From Neobacillus bataviensis (GTDB taxonomy: Bacteria; Bacillota; Bacilli; Bacillales_B; DSM-18226): a DNA stretch of 64,000 nucleotides. Shown here piece after piece: positions 57,133-64,000 of the stretch. The stretch lies in assembly GCF_019969725.1 (NCBI RefSeq), contig NZ_JAHXYW010000009.1, forward strand, positions 62,001 to 126,000, in the 5' to 3' direction. How positions within the stretch are numbered: the stretch's first letter is position 1; the number at the start of each line of letters is the position of its first letter. The translations under genes were made by a program, and so were the position numbers. The notes under the pieces are model-generated. The model was not told the DNA's origin, searched no databases, and saw only the letters and a list, made by a program, of their open reading frames with translations.

Positions 57133-57751
57133 AATAGTCGAAGCCGTACAACGATTTTCTGATTTTTGGAATAAAGGGTATTTAAGTGATAAGAAATCAC
57201 ATGCCATCTCTCAGGAAGATAGCATGCAACTATTTGCACAAGGTAAAGCAGCGATGAAATTAGACGGTACCTGGGCCCTTGCATCAGATATAAAGCCTAA
57301 CTTTGAAATTGGATTTGCACCATTCCCTAGCTGGAAACCAGACGGGCAGCCAGTAATTCCTCTTGGTGTCGGTGGAGGTTTAACCATTAATGCTAAATCA
57401 AAATATAAAGATCAAGTCGCTGAATTGCTAAGTTATTTCTTCCATAAGGAAGTTGTAGAAGCTATGGCCAAACATGGAATACCAGAACCGATAAATTCTG
57501 ATTATTCAAACATGGATTTAAAACCTAATGTAGCTAGTGCCTTAAACTTAATTACAGGAGCTGCTGCTAAAGGAGAAACAGGTTATGTCGCTTGGTCATA
57601 CGGTTCTCCGAGTGTGGTAGAAGTATTAGAATCGGAATTTGCTAGTGTTTATTTAAAAAAGACAACACCGGAAAAATGGCTGGAAAAACTACAAAAATTA
57701 AAAGAAAAAGATATTAAGGATAACGCTCTTTACAATCTAAGTAATTACTAG
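57130..57751 (+). pseudogene. CUT1 sugar-binding protein, 5'-truncated
   Basis: About 205 C-terminal residues of a family 1 extracellular solute-binding protein: PEIVEAVQRFSDFWNKGYLS, LFAQGKAAMKLDGTWALA, GFAPFPSWKPDGQP and GVGGGLTINAKSK. The signal peptide, lipobox and first lobe are missing. It stands immediately before two matching permease genes and is followed by the usual intercistronic hairpin, so the operon was once a complete importer. An internal ATG at 57224 lets a fragment be read but cannot give an exported protein. Confidence 0.8.
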
Positions 57752-57761
57752 CATATATCTC

Positions 57762-57805
57762 ATAAATTAAAGGAGAAAGGGATATCCCGACCTCCTTTAA
57801 TTTAT
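57762..57805 (+). promoter_or_regulatory. Intercistronic stem-loop after the truncated binding-protein gene
   Basis: Perfect 14-bp arms ATAAATTAAAGGAG and CTCCTTTAATTTAT around a 16-base loop, before the permease genes. It is the third such hairpin after a binding-protein gene in this window. Confidence 0.55.
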
Positions 57806-57823
57806 TATGAGGGGGAGTTATAT

Positions 57824-58765
57824 ATGGAAAACGTGAAAGCTGTAGCAAATGAATCAGCTATAACCAGCCTGGAAATAAAGAAAGAAAAGAAACAAAAATG
57901 GAGAAAGAAAGCACTTGGGTGGTATTTTATTATTCCCGGCCTATTATTTCATATATTAGCAGTGACAGTCCCTGCTGTTATGTCCTTATATTTACCATTT
58001 ACAGAATGGAATGGACTTAATACACCTAAATTTATTGGATTGGAAAATTTTAAAGAAGCCTTCCAGGATGATGTTGTTTTAACGGCATTTTTTAACAATA
58101 TTAAATGGGCAATTTTTTGGGTAACGATTCCGCTAATATTTGCTTTTATTGTGGCTTATTTATTAAAGAAAGTGAAAAGGGGACAGACCCTCTATCAAGC
58201 AACTTTTTTTTCAACATCGATCATTACAGTTACAGTCGCGGGTCAAATTTGGTTCTGGATCTACAATCCATTTAGTGGTGTGAATTTTTATCTAGAAAAA
58301 GCAGGATTAAAATTCTTAGAATGGCCAGGTTTGACCATTCCTGCACTCGCCTTATTTTCTGTCCTTATTGCCGACATGTGGAAGGGATTTGGCACAAATG
58401 TCATTTGGCTATTAGCCGCAATGACACAAACAGATAAATCGCTGGAGGAAGCTGCGAGAATAGAAGGTGCCAATCGCTTCCAAGTAATGTGGCATATTTT
58501 GCTTCCACAATTACGTCCAACCTTAACTGTTATTACCTTATTAACGATTTTAGGCTCCTTTGGAGCTTTTGAAATGGTATATGTTATGACAGCAGGAGGA
58601 CCTGCCCATGCTACGGAGACATTATCCACCTATTACTACACATTAAGTACAACAGGCAGAAGAGCGGGATATGCATCTGCTGTTGCACTGTTCCAAACGT
58701 TCATTGCTTTCATCATTATTACTATTTTTGCGTTTTTAAGAAAAAAGAAGGGCTGGGATGTATAA
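57824..58765 (+). CDS. CUT1 sugar ABC transporter permease, UgpA/LacF type
   Basis: A 313-residue membrane protein with six membrane segments, of the binding-protein-dependent permease family. The EAA motif that contacts the ATPase is EEAARIEGANRFQVMWHILL. Other family features are GWYFIIPGLLFHILAVTVPA and a final MTAGGPAHATETLSTYYY. It pairs with the following gene. No ATPase gene is in the cluster, as usual for CUT1 systems that share MsmX-type ATPases. Its own binding protein is broken, so transport may be lost unless another one substitutes. Confidence 0.9.
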   Translation: MENVKAVANESAITSLEIKKEKKQKWRKKALGWYFIIPGLLFHILAVTVPAVMSLYLPFTEWNGLNTPKFIGLENFKEAFQDDVVLTAFFNNIKWAIFWVTIPLIFAFIVAYLLKKVKRGQTLYQATFFSTSIITVTVAGQIWFWIYNPFSGVNFYLEKAGLKFLEWPGLTIPALALFSVLIADMWKGFGTNVIWLLAAMTQTDKSLEEAARIEGANRFQVMWHILLPQLRPTLTVITLLTILGSFGAFEMVYVMTAGGPAHATETLSTYYYTLSTTGRRAGYASAVALFQTFIAFIIITIFAFLRKKKGWDV

Positions 58766-59578
58766 ATGGAACGGAAAGTAAATTGGCGTCATCTACCGTT
58801 AGCGTTAGTCAGTGTATATGCTTTATTTCCAATGTATTTGTTGTTGATTAATTCTTTTAAAACAAAAACAGAAATTATTACAAACCCAATGGGACTGCCA
58901 TCCAAGTGGACAATAGAGAATTATGTTGATGCTTGGGTTCAGGGAAACTATAGTGTCGCTTACATAAATACCATTATCGTTACAGGAGTTACTGTCATTT
59001 TAGTTTGTATTCTAGCTGGATTAGCTGCTTTCGCTTTATCCCATATACAAACTCCTGGTTCAAATGCATTTCTTGGTTATTTATTTATTTCTATGAGTTT
59101 ACCAGTAGGCTTTATTCCGTTGTTCTTTATGGCAGTAAAGATGGGATTGATTAACACTTATATGGGCATTATTATCCCTTATGTAGGTGGGGGATTTGCC
59201 TTTAATGTATTTCTTCTAAGAGCATATATGCTTGGGATACCTAAAGAACTTATAGAGTCGGCAAAGGTAGATGGTTGTAATACATTACAAACGTTTTACC
59301 GAATCATTGTTCCGTTGAGTAAGCCTGCGATCATAATTGTGATGATTTTTACAGCACTAGGGACTTGGAATGAATTCTTTTTAGCCAATGCGTTTTTGCA
59401 GGTGGAAGAGGTTCGAACGGTAGCCGTACAGTATTTAAATTTCAGTAGCAAATATAGTACGAACTGGTCACTTATGGCAGCAGGCGGTGTAATAAGTGTC
59501 GTTCCTATGATTATATTATTCCTCTTAATGACGAGAAGGTTCATTTCAGGATTGCAAGAAGGCGGCGTCAAGTTTTAA
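58766..59578 (+). CDS. CUT1 sugar ABC transporter permease, UgpE/LacG type
   Basis: A 270-residue membrane protein with six membrane segments and the EAA motif ELIESAKVDGCNTLQTFYRI followed by IVPLSKPAII. It ends RRFISGLQEGGVKF, a typical MalG-like C-terminus. The ATG follows the stop of the previous gene directly. It is the second half of the membrane channel. Confidence 0.9.
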   Translation: MERKVNWRHLPLALVSVYALFPMYLLLINSFKTKTEIITNPMGLPSKWTIENYVDAWVQGNYSVAYINTIIVTGVTVILVCILAGLAAFALSHIQTPGSNAFLGYLFISMSLPVGFIPLFFMAVKMGLINTYMGIIIPYVGGGFAFNVFLLRAYMLGIPKELIESAKVDGCNTLQTFYRIIVPLSKPAIIIVMIFTALGTWNEFFLANAFLQVEEVRTVAVQYLNFSSKYSTNWSLMAAGGVISVVPMIILFLLMTRRFISGLQEGGVKF

Positions 59579-59632
59579 ATTGAAGAAATTACTATTATTC
59601 AAAAAATAAGTGATAAAAACGGAGGATTAACG

Positions 59633-60601
59633 ATGAAATTAGGAGTCTTTACTGTTCTATTTAATAATAAGTCTTTTGAAGAAATGCTCGATTATGTGAA
59701 GGACGCAGGGGTAGAGGCGATCGAATTAGGAACAGGCAAGTATCCGGGGATTAAGCATTGTAATCCGGATGAATTATTGGAGAATCCCCAAAAGTTAAAA
59801 GAATTTAAACAGGCAATCGAAAAACGAGGACTAGTTATCAGTGGTCTTAGTTGTCATGGTAATCCATTAAGCCCTGATAAACAGCTTGCAAAAGTGTCCC
59901 ATGAGTCCTATGTAAAATCAGTGCAGCTAGCAGAAAAGCTGGACGTAAAGGTTGTGAATTGTTTCTCAGGTACCCCAGGCGACCATGAAGGTGCAAAATA
60001 TCCCAATTGGCCAGTAGCTCCTTGGCCGGATGAATACTCCCAAATCTTGAATTGGCAATGGAATGAAAAACTCATTCCCTATTGGAAAGAATGGGGGAAG
60101 TTTGCTGAAAGTCATAATGTAACGGTTGCTTTAGAATTACATGGTGGTTTTCTCGTTCATTCCCCTGCGACGATACTTCGTTTAAGAGAAGCCGTTGGAG
60201 ACGTAATGGGAGCAAATCTTGATCCGAGTCATTTATGGTGGCAAGGAATTGATCCAGTTGCGGCAATTAAAATTTTAGGAAAGCAAAACGCTATACATCA
60301 TTTCCATGCAAAGGATACATATATAGATCAAGAAAATGTAAATATGTATGGATTGCTTGATATGCAAGGGTATCATCGTATGCAAAGTCGTGCCTGGAAT
60401 TTTCGAACGGTAGGATACGGACATGATTTAAAAACGTGGTCCGATATCATTAGTGCACTAAGACTGGTTGGATACGATCATGTTATTAGTATTGAACATG
60501 AAGATGGATTGATGTCGATTGAGGAAGGATTTGAAAAGGCAGTAAATAACCTTAAATCAGTTCTAATTAAGGAGCCCCTTGAAAAAATGTGGTGGGTATA
60601 A
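59633..60601 (+). CDS. TIM-barrel sugar phosphate isomerase/epimerase-like protein
   Basis: A 322-residue protein of the xylose-isomerase-like TIM barrel family. Candidate metal ligands are in TVALELHGGFLVH (Glu), NLDPSHLWWQGIDP (Asp, His), HHFHAKDTYID (His, Asp) and VISIEHEDGLM (Glu). It resembles YcjR/IolE-like enzymes that act on keto-sugars, and it is distinct from the shorter relative at 53976. CGGAGG lies before the ATG. Within the cluster it would process sugar made by the neighbouring dehydrogenases, both of which are now broken. Confidence 0.83.
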   Translation: MKLGVFTVLFNNKSFEEMLDYVKDAGVEAIELGTGKYPGIKHCNPDELLENPQKLKEFKQAIEKRGLVISGLSCHGNPLSPDKQLAKVSHESYVKSVQLAEKLDVKVVNCFSGTPGDHEGAKYPNWPVAPWPDEYSQILNWQWNEKLIPYWKEWGKFAESHNVTVALELHGGFLVHSPATILRLREAVGDVMGANLDPSHLWWQGIDPVAAIKILGKQNAIHHFHAKDTYIDQENVNMYGLLDMQGYHRMQSRAWNFRTVGYGHDLKTWSDIISALRLVGYDHVISIEHEDGLMSIEEGFEKAVNNLKSVLIKEPLEKMWWV

Positions 60602-60668
60602 CCGAAGAAGATTTTTAATTTGGTCATATAAGAAACACTTTAATAGAACTACAGAGGTGAAGACTATA

Positions 60669-61050
60669 TTGACAAATGTACTCCCATCGACCATGAATGT
60701 TCCCGTTTTTAAAGGAAATAAAATCATTTCTCTACAGGAAAAAGAGGTCCTTAAACCGGGGCCAAATCAATTATTAATCTACTCCGATTGGTACTCGAGG
60801 AGTTATCTATTTGATGGACTTTTGTGGTTCATGCAGAAGTTGCCGGCAAGGAAATACAAACATCTGTTACAGAAAACGAGGCGATATGGGGTTTAACCTG
60901 GATGGAGGGTACGGTCCTTTTGAACTCATTCATGAAAATATATTTTTCCCCATCTCGGATGATTTTCCATTCACGGAAGCTACCATGCTGCTTGACGTAA
61001 TAGGGACAAGTATGCATGCCATAAACCGTGCAAAGCTACAGCAACCACCC
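60669..61050 (+). pseudogene. Zinc-dependent alcohol dehydrogenase remnant
   Basis: The first frame (TTG at 60669) reads MNVPVFKGNKIISLQEKEVL and PGPNQLL, the usual start of a medium-chain dehydrogenase. A deletion and frame change lead to the structural zinc lobe, MDFCGSCRSCRQGNTNIC with four cysteines in CxxCxxCx7C spacing, and then GYGPFELIHENIF and TMLLDVIGTSMHAINRAKL. The catalytic zinc site and the whole NAD-binding domain are gone. At about 61046 the sequence continues as a Gfo/Idh/MocA gene. Confidence 0.7.
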
Positions 61051-61547
61051 ATTTGCGAATCTTATTGAAACACAGTGTCATGGATTTGATATGTTGGAGT
61101 ATTTATGCGGTCCGATTGTTTCTATCATGGCTGAAATGACTGATAAGACGGGAACTGGTTTCAGCACCTTTTCATTGTCCTTAAAATTTGCTAACGGTGG
61201 AGTTGGAAGCTTAATAGGTTCCTACGATTCATTATACGCATACCGAGATACACATGTTTTAAAGATTAACGGAACCAAAGGAAGAGTATTAATACAGGAT
61301 ACAGTAAAAAAATATTCATTTCAAAAAGCAGGGAGTGAGTTCGCAGAAGTTTGGGAGGCAGGTTACTTTAACGATTATGACCGAGAATTTCACCGAACTT
61401 TCGATTAGCATGTAGAACATATTTTATACACTTTTCGAAAAGGAGAACAACCTCCAGTACATGCTGAAAAAGGTCATCGGGCATTAAAACTAGAACATGC
61501 TGCAATCCGTTCTTTTGAAACAGGCAAGAGAATAGGAGTGTCTTTAA
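61046..61547 (+). pseudogene. Gfo/Idh/MocA oxidoreductase, 5'-truncated with a nonsense codon
   Basis: Only the C-terminal, substrate-binding half is present: NLIETQCHGFDMLEYLCGPI, FANGGVGSLIGSYDSL and KINGTKGRVLIQD. The conserved FDKHV segment reads FD-stop-HV (TAG at 61406-61408), after which the frame continues EHILYTFRKGEQPPVHAEKG and AIRSFETGKRIGVSL. The Rossmann domain with the NAD site is missing. Together with the alcohol dehydrogenase remnant it shows a deletion joining two former neighbours. Confidence 0.75.
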
Positions 61548-61596
61548 TGTTTAACATTCATTACTTCCATTACTTTAATCATAAGGAGCAAATTAC

Positions 61597-63396
61597 ATGG
61601 TATATCGCGAAGAATATCCAAGACCGCAGTTCGTACGAAAAGAGTGGCTAAATTTAAATGGTATTTGGCAGTTTGGATTTGATGACCATAATATTGGATT
61701 GAAAGAAAAATGGTTTAACAAGGAACATGCTTTTGAACATTCCATACATGTTCCTTTCGCATATCAATCAAAGCTTAGTGGAATAAATGACCCTTCATTT
61801 CACGATTGGGTTTGGTATCGCCGTGAATTCCAGATCCCTAAGGATTGGAACGACAAATATGTCATACTCCATTTCGGAGCAGTAGACTATCGCTCGTGGG
61901 TATATGTAAATGAACAACTGGTGGGATTTCATGAGGGAGGACATGTTTCTTTTAGCTTTGATATAACAAACTATCTCAATGGAGGCATTGAAACACTTGT
62001 TGTAAGAGTTGAAGACCCTTCTACCGATGAAACCATACCTAGAGGGAAACAATTTTGGATTGAAAAATCCGATAAGATTTGGTATACCCGAACAACTGGA
62101 ATTTGGCAAACTGTATGGTTAGAAGCGATTAGTCCAACACATCTTTCAAAATTAAGATTTACTCCTGAGGTAGATAAAGGTGATATTACTATAGACTTAG
62201 AGATTTCTGGAGAATATGTAGGGAAAGAAGTAGAAATAGAAATTAACTTTAAGGATGAGATCGTTTGTAAAGATCGTCTAGATATTATTGATAAATTTAA
62301 TAAACGTTCTATTAACCTAACGAATCGAAAAATTTTTAGGACGGGATTTCATCATGATGGGTGGAACTGGACACCTGAACATCCTAATTTATTTGATGTT
62401 ATCATCACTTTAAAGAATGGAAATGAGATTATAGATAAGATTGAGTCCTATTTTGGTATGCGTAAAATCCATACAGAAAATGGGATGGTGTACCTCAATA
62501 ACAAACCCTATTATCAGAAGTTAGTTTTAGATCAAGGTTATTGGCCAGAAGGATTATTAACTGCACCATCAGATGGTGATTTGAAAAAAGATATCGAGCT
62601 AGCAATAAGTATGGGATTTAACGGCTGTCGAAAGCATCAGAAAGTAGAAGACCCAAGATTTCTTTATTGGGCAGATCGAATTGGTTTCCTTGTTTGGGGG
62701 GAATGTGCAGCAAATGTATTTTACAGTGAAGATGCAGTCTCCAGATTAACAAAAGAGTGGATAGAAATCATTGAAAGAGACTATAACCACCCGTGTATTG
62801 TTTCATGGGTTCCCTTAAATGAAAGTTGGGGAATTCCACAGGTTAGGGATAATAAACAACAACAGCATCACTCTTTAGCTATGTATCATCTTATCCATTC
62901 ATTAGATACTACTCGTCTGGTTATATCCAATGATGGATGGGAGCTCACAAAATCAGACATTTGTGCAATTCATAATTATAAACATGGTAATAAAGACGAA
63001 TCGTACCAATATGAAGCGTTTAAAGAGGACCTGTTAACGAAAGAGAACATTCTTTCATCTAAACCTGCTAAACGTAATATCTATTCGAACAGTTTTAAGC
63101 ATGACGGGGAACCAATCCTTTTGACGGAGTTTGGTGGAATTGGATTTAAAGTTGGTGGGGTAAATGGATGGGGATACACGTCTGTAGAGAATGAAGAAGA
63201 ATTTATCAATGATTACAACCGTATTATGGAAGCCGTATACAGCTCTAGAATTCTTCATGGTTTCTGTTATACACAGTTGACGGATGTAGAACAGGAAATT
63301 AATGGGCTACTAACTTATGATAGGACACCTAAATGTGATTTGGACAAAATTAAGCAAATCAACTGTGGTTGGCATTTAGAAACGATTAAAGAATAA
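61597..63396 (+). CDS. GH2 family glycoside hydrolase
   Basis: A 599-residue intracellular enzyme (no signal peptide) with the GH2 layout: sugar-binding domain (WLNLNGIWQFGFDDHN, WYRREFQIP, VNEQLVGFHEGGHVSFSFDI), an Ig-like domain, and a TIM barrel with acid/base E409 (WVPLNESWG) and nucleophile E511 (LLTEFGGIG). Family members are beta-galactosidases, beta-glucuronidases, mannosidases or arabinopyranosidases; the barrel motifs here do not settle which. It should cleave the glycoside imported by the CUT1 permeases. AAGGAG precedes the ATG. It is the last gene of the second cluster and is followed by a hairpin terminator. Confidence 0.88.
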   Translation: MVYREEYPRPQFVRKEWLNLNGIWQFGFDDHNIGLKEKWFNKEHAFEHSIHVPFAYQSKLSGINDPSFHDWVWYRREFQIPKDWNDKYVILHFGAVDYRSWVYVNEQLVGFHEGGHVSFSFDITNYLNGGIETLVVRVEDPSTDETIPRGKQFWIEKSDKIWYTRTTGIWQTVWLEAISPTHLSKLRFTPEVDKGDITIDLEISGEYVGKEVEIEINFKDEIVCKDRLDIIDKFNKRSINLTNRKIFRTGFHHDGWNWTPEHPNLFDVIITLKNGNEIIDKIESYFGMRKIHTENGMVYLNNKPYYQKLVLDQGYWPEGLLTAPSDGDLKKDIELAISMGFNGCRKHQKVEDPRFLYWADRIGFLVWGECAANVFYSEDAVSRLTKEWIEIIERDYNHPCIVSWVPLNESWGIPQVRDNKQQQHHSLAMYHLIHSLDTTRLVISNDGWELTKSDICAIHNYKHGNKDESYQYEAFKEDLLTKENILSSKPAKRNIYSNSFKHDGEPILLTEFGGIGFKVGGVNGWGYTSVENEEEFINDYNRIMEAVYSSRILHGFCYTQLTDVEQEINGLLTYDRTPKCDLDKIKQINCGWHLETIKE

Positions 63397-63482
63397 CAAT
63401 TACGGAAGTTGTTAAGGTGAAAATCATCTCTGTATTTCGGTGCTGTAACACTGAACTATCAATTCAACAAACTATTTAATTT

Positions 63483-63512
63483 ATGGGTTGAGATGATATC
63501 TCAGCCCATTTT
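63483..63512 (+). terminator. Rho-independent terminator after the GH2 gene
   Basis: ATGGGTTGAGAT pairs with ATCTCAGCCCAT (one G-T pair) around GAT, followed by a short T run. Confidence 0.6.
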
Positions 63513-63597
63513 ACTACTATCTTTGCCCGTGTTGTGGAGAAATAAATAGGATTTAAGGAGATTTTAAAATTCAAAACGTCTACAAGCCTGGTAAAAA

Positions 63598-63741
63598 TGG
63601 AGTCGAAACTGGTGGAGAAACTCAGCTGCTGAAATCGAGCGAATTGATCAGAAGGTGAAAGAATTGGTAAAGAGTGATATTGTTCGGGAAAAGGTTGTTA
63701 AATAAAAAAATAGTGCCAGTCTATAAATAGACTGGCACTAT
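63598..63741 (+). repeat. Direct repeat, copy 2: end of the helicase-nuclease gene and its terminator
   Basis: The frame reads WSRNWWRNSAAEIERIDQKV, then KELVKSDIVREKVVK and stop at 63702-63704, matching the last 35 residues of the remnant at 17534-18263 with few changes. The terminator hairpin (AGTGCCAGTC/GACTGGCACT at 63712-63739) is also conserved. Sequence before 63598 is unrelated, so only the gene end was copied or kept. Confidence 0.85.
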
Positions 63742-63906
63742 TTCCGCTGGATCTGTAGTGACAAAGAATGTACCAACTATTATATCAGTGGCCCGGGATT
63801 TTCTAGAATTCAAATTGAGTGTAATATATTCATATTTTTAGATTAACAATAAATTTATTATGTGAACTAATTTTAATAAAGTGAAGTTTGTTTAATTTTG
63901 CAAATC

Positions 63907-63925
63907 CAATTACTTCACCAGTAAT
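63907..63925 (+). repeat. 19-bp copy of the end of the TerD-exonuclease-BRCT gene
   Basis: CAATTACTTCACCAGTAAT is identical to 20185-20203, where it encodes the last residues QLLHQ and stop of the fusion protein. Here it is 202 bases after the helicase gene end instead of 1.9 kb, consistent with loss of the intervening gene. No larger coding remnant is visible around it. Confidence 0.5.
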
Positions 63926-64000
63926 TTTACTTAGGGAACATTTGTTTTGTTTAGATTTAAATATGATAAACTATAAATCCAGTATGAGCGGGTCATAGGG

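Noticed and set aside
57224..57751. Free-standing 175-residue protein from the internal ATG
   Set aside because: It is the C-terminal lobe of a binding protein without a signal peptide or its own ribosome binding site. Listed as part of the pseudogene.
1..64000. CRISPR array, tRNA, rRNA or prophage
   Set aside because: No regularly spaced repeats, no tRNA- or rRNA-like conserved sequence, and no phage structural genes or integrase were seen.

Overview
The window looks like chromosome of a low-GC, spore-forming Bacillaceae bacterium (Bacillus, Neobacillus or Cytobacillus type; inferred). Reasons: AT-rich sequence, strong AGGAGG ribosome binding sites with TTG and GTG starts as well as ATG, DUF3231 and CBO0543 family proteins, CcpA-type cre sites, YesM/YesN-type two-component regulation and an IS21 remnant. 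No rRNA, tRNA or CRISPR array was seen.

Region 1 (about 1-18.3 kb) is a defense island with much decay. It opens with an XRE regulator and remnants of an LpxD-like acyltransferase and a possible metallopeptidase. A tight four-gene operon follows (2678-9970): MORC/MutL-like GHKL ATPase, Z1-domain SF2 helicase-like protein, PD-(D/E)XK protein and AIPR protein. After a 1.4-kb graveyard of broken genes come a stand-alone EcoRII-N/B3-like DNA-binding protein and a C5-cytosine methyltransferase with an unusual tail. I read these six genes as one ATP-dependent restriction-modification system. Next are a resolvase-like protein without catalytic residues, a second divergent AIPR protein, a phosphorothioate-sensing (SBD-like) remnant, an HNH endonuclease, and the 3' end of an SF1 helicase with a Vsr-like nuclease domain.

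Region 2 (18.3-23 kb) holds a TerD-exonuclease-BRCT fusion behind a perfect 14-bp palindrome, a membrane protein, a YuiH-like molybdopterin protein and an istB remnant.

Region 3 (23-50.5 kb) is a nearly complete arabinan/L-arabinose system. It has a ChvE/GguAB-type sugar ABC transporter, araD, araA, a ribulokinase-type FGGY kinase, a sensor kinase and response regulator with an unusual tandem sugar-binding protein, two secreted GH43 enzymes, a YtfQRT/YjfF-type furanose-sugar ABC transporter and a third secreted GH43. Two further secreted-protein genes survive only as remnants. In the inferred pathway, secreted GH43 enzymes cut arabinan, the two transporters import arabinose or arabinofuranosides, and AraA, the kinase and AraD feed xylulose-5-phosphate to the pentose phosphate pathway.

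Region 4 (50.5-63.4 kb) has a DUF3231 protein, a thuA remnant and a second glycoside cluster: AraC regulator, two TIM-barrel epimerase-like proteins, ADP-ribosylglycohydrolase-family protein, CUT1 permeases and a GH2 glycosidase. This cluster is eroded by deletions that joined halves of unrelated genes (aldo/keto reductase to solute-binding protein; alcohol dehydrogenase to Gfo/Idh/MocA).

The window ends with a second copy of the helicase-nuclease gene 3' end and its terminator. About 45 kb of mainly sugar-utilisation genes is therefore bracketed by direct repeats of the same gene end.
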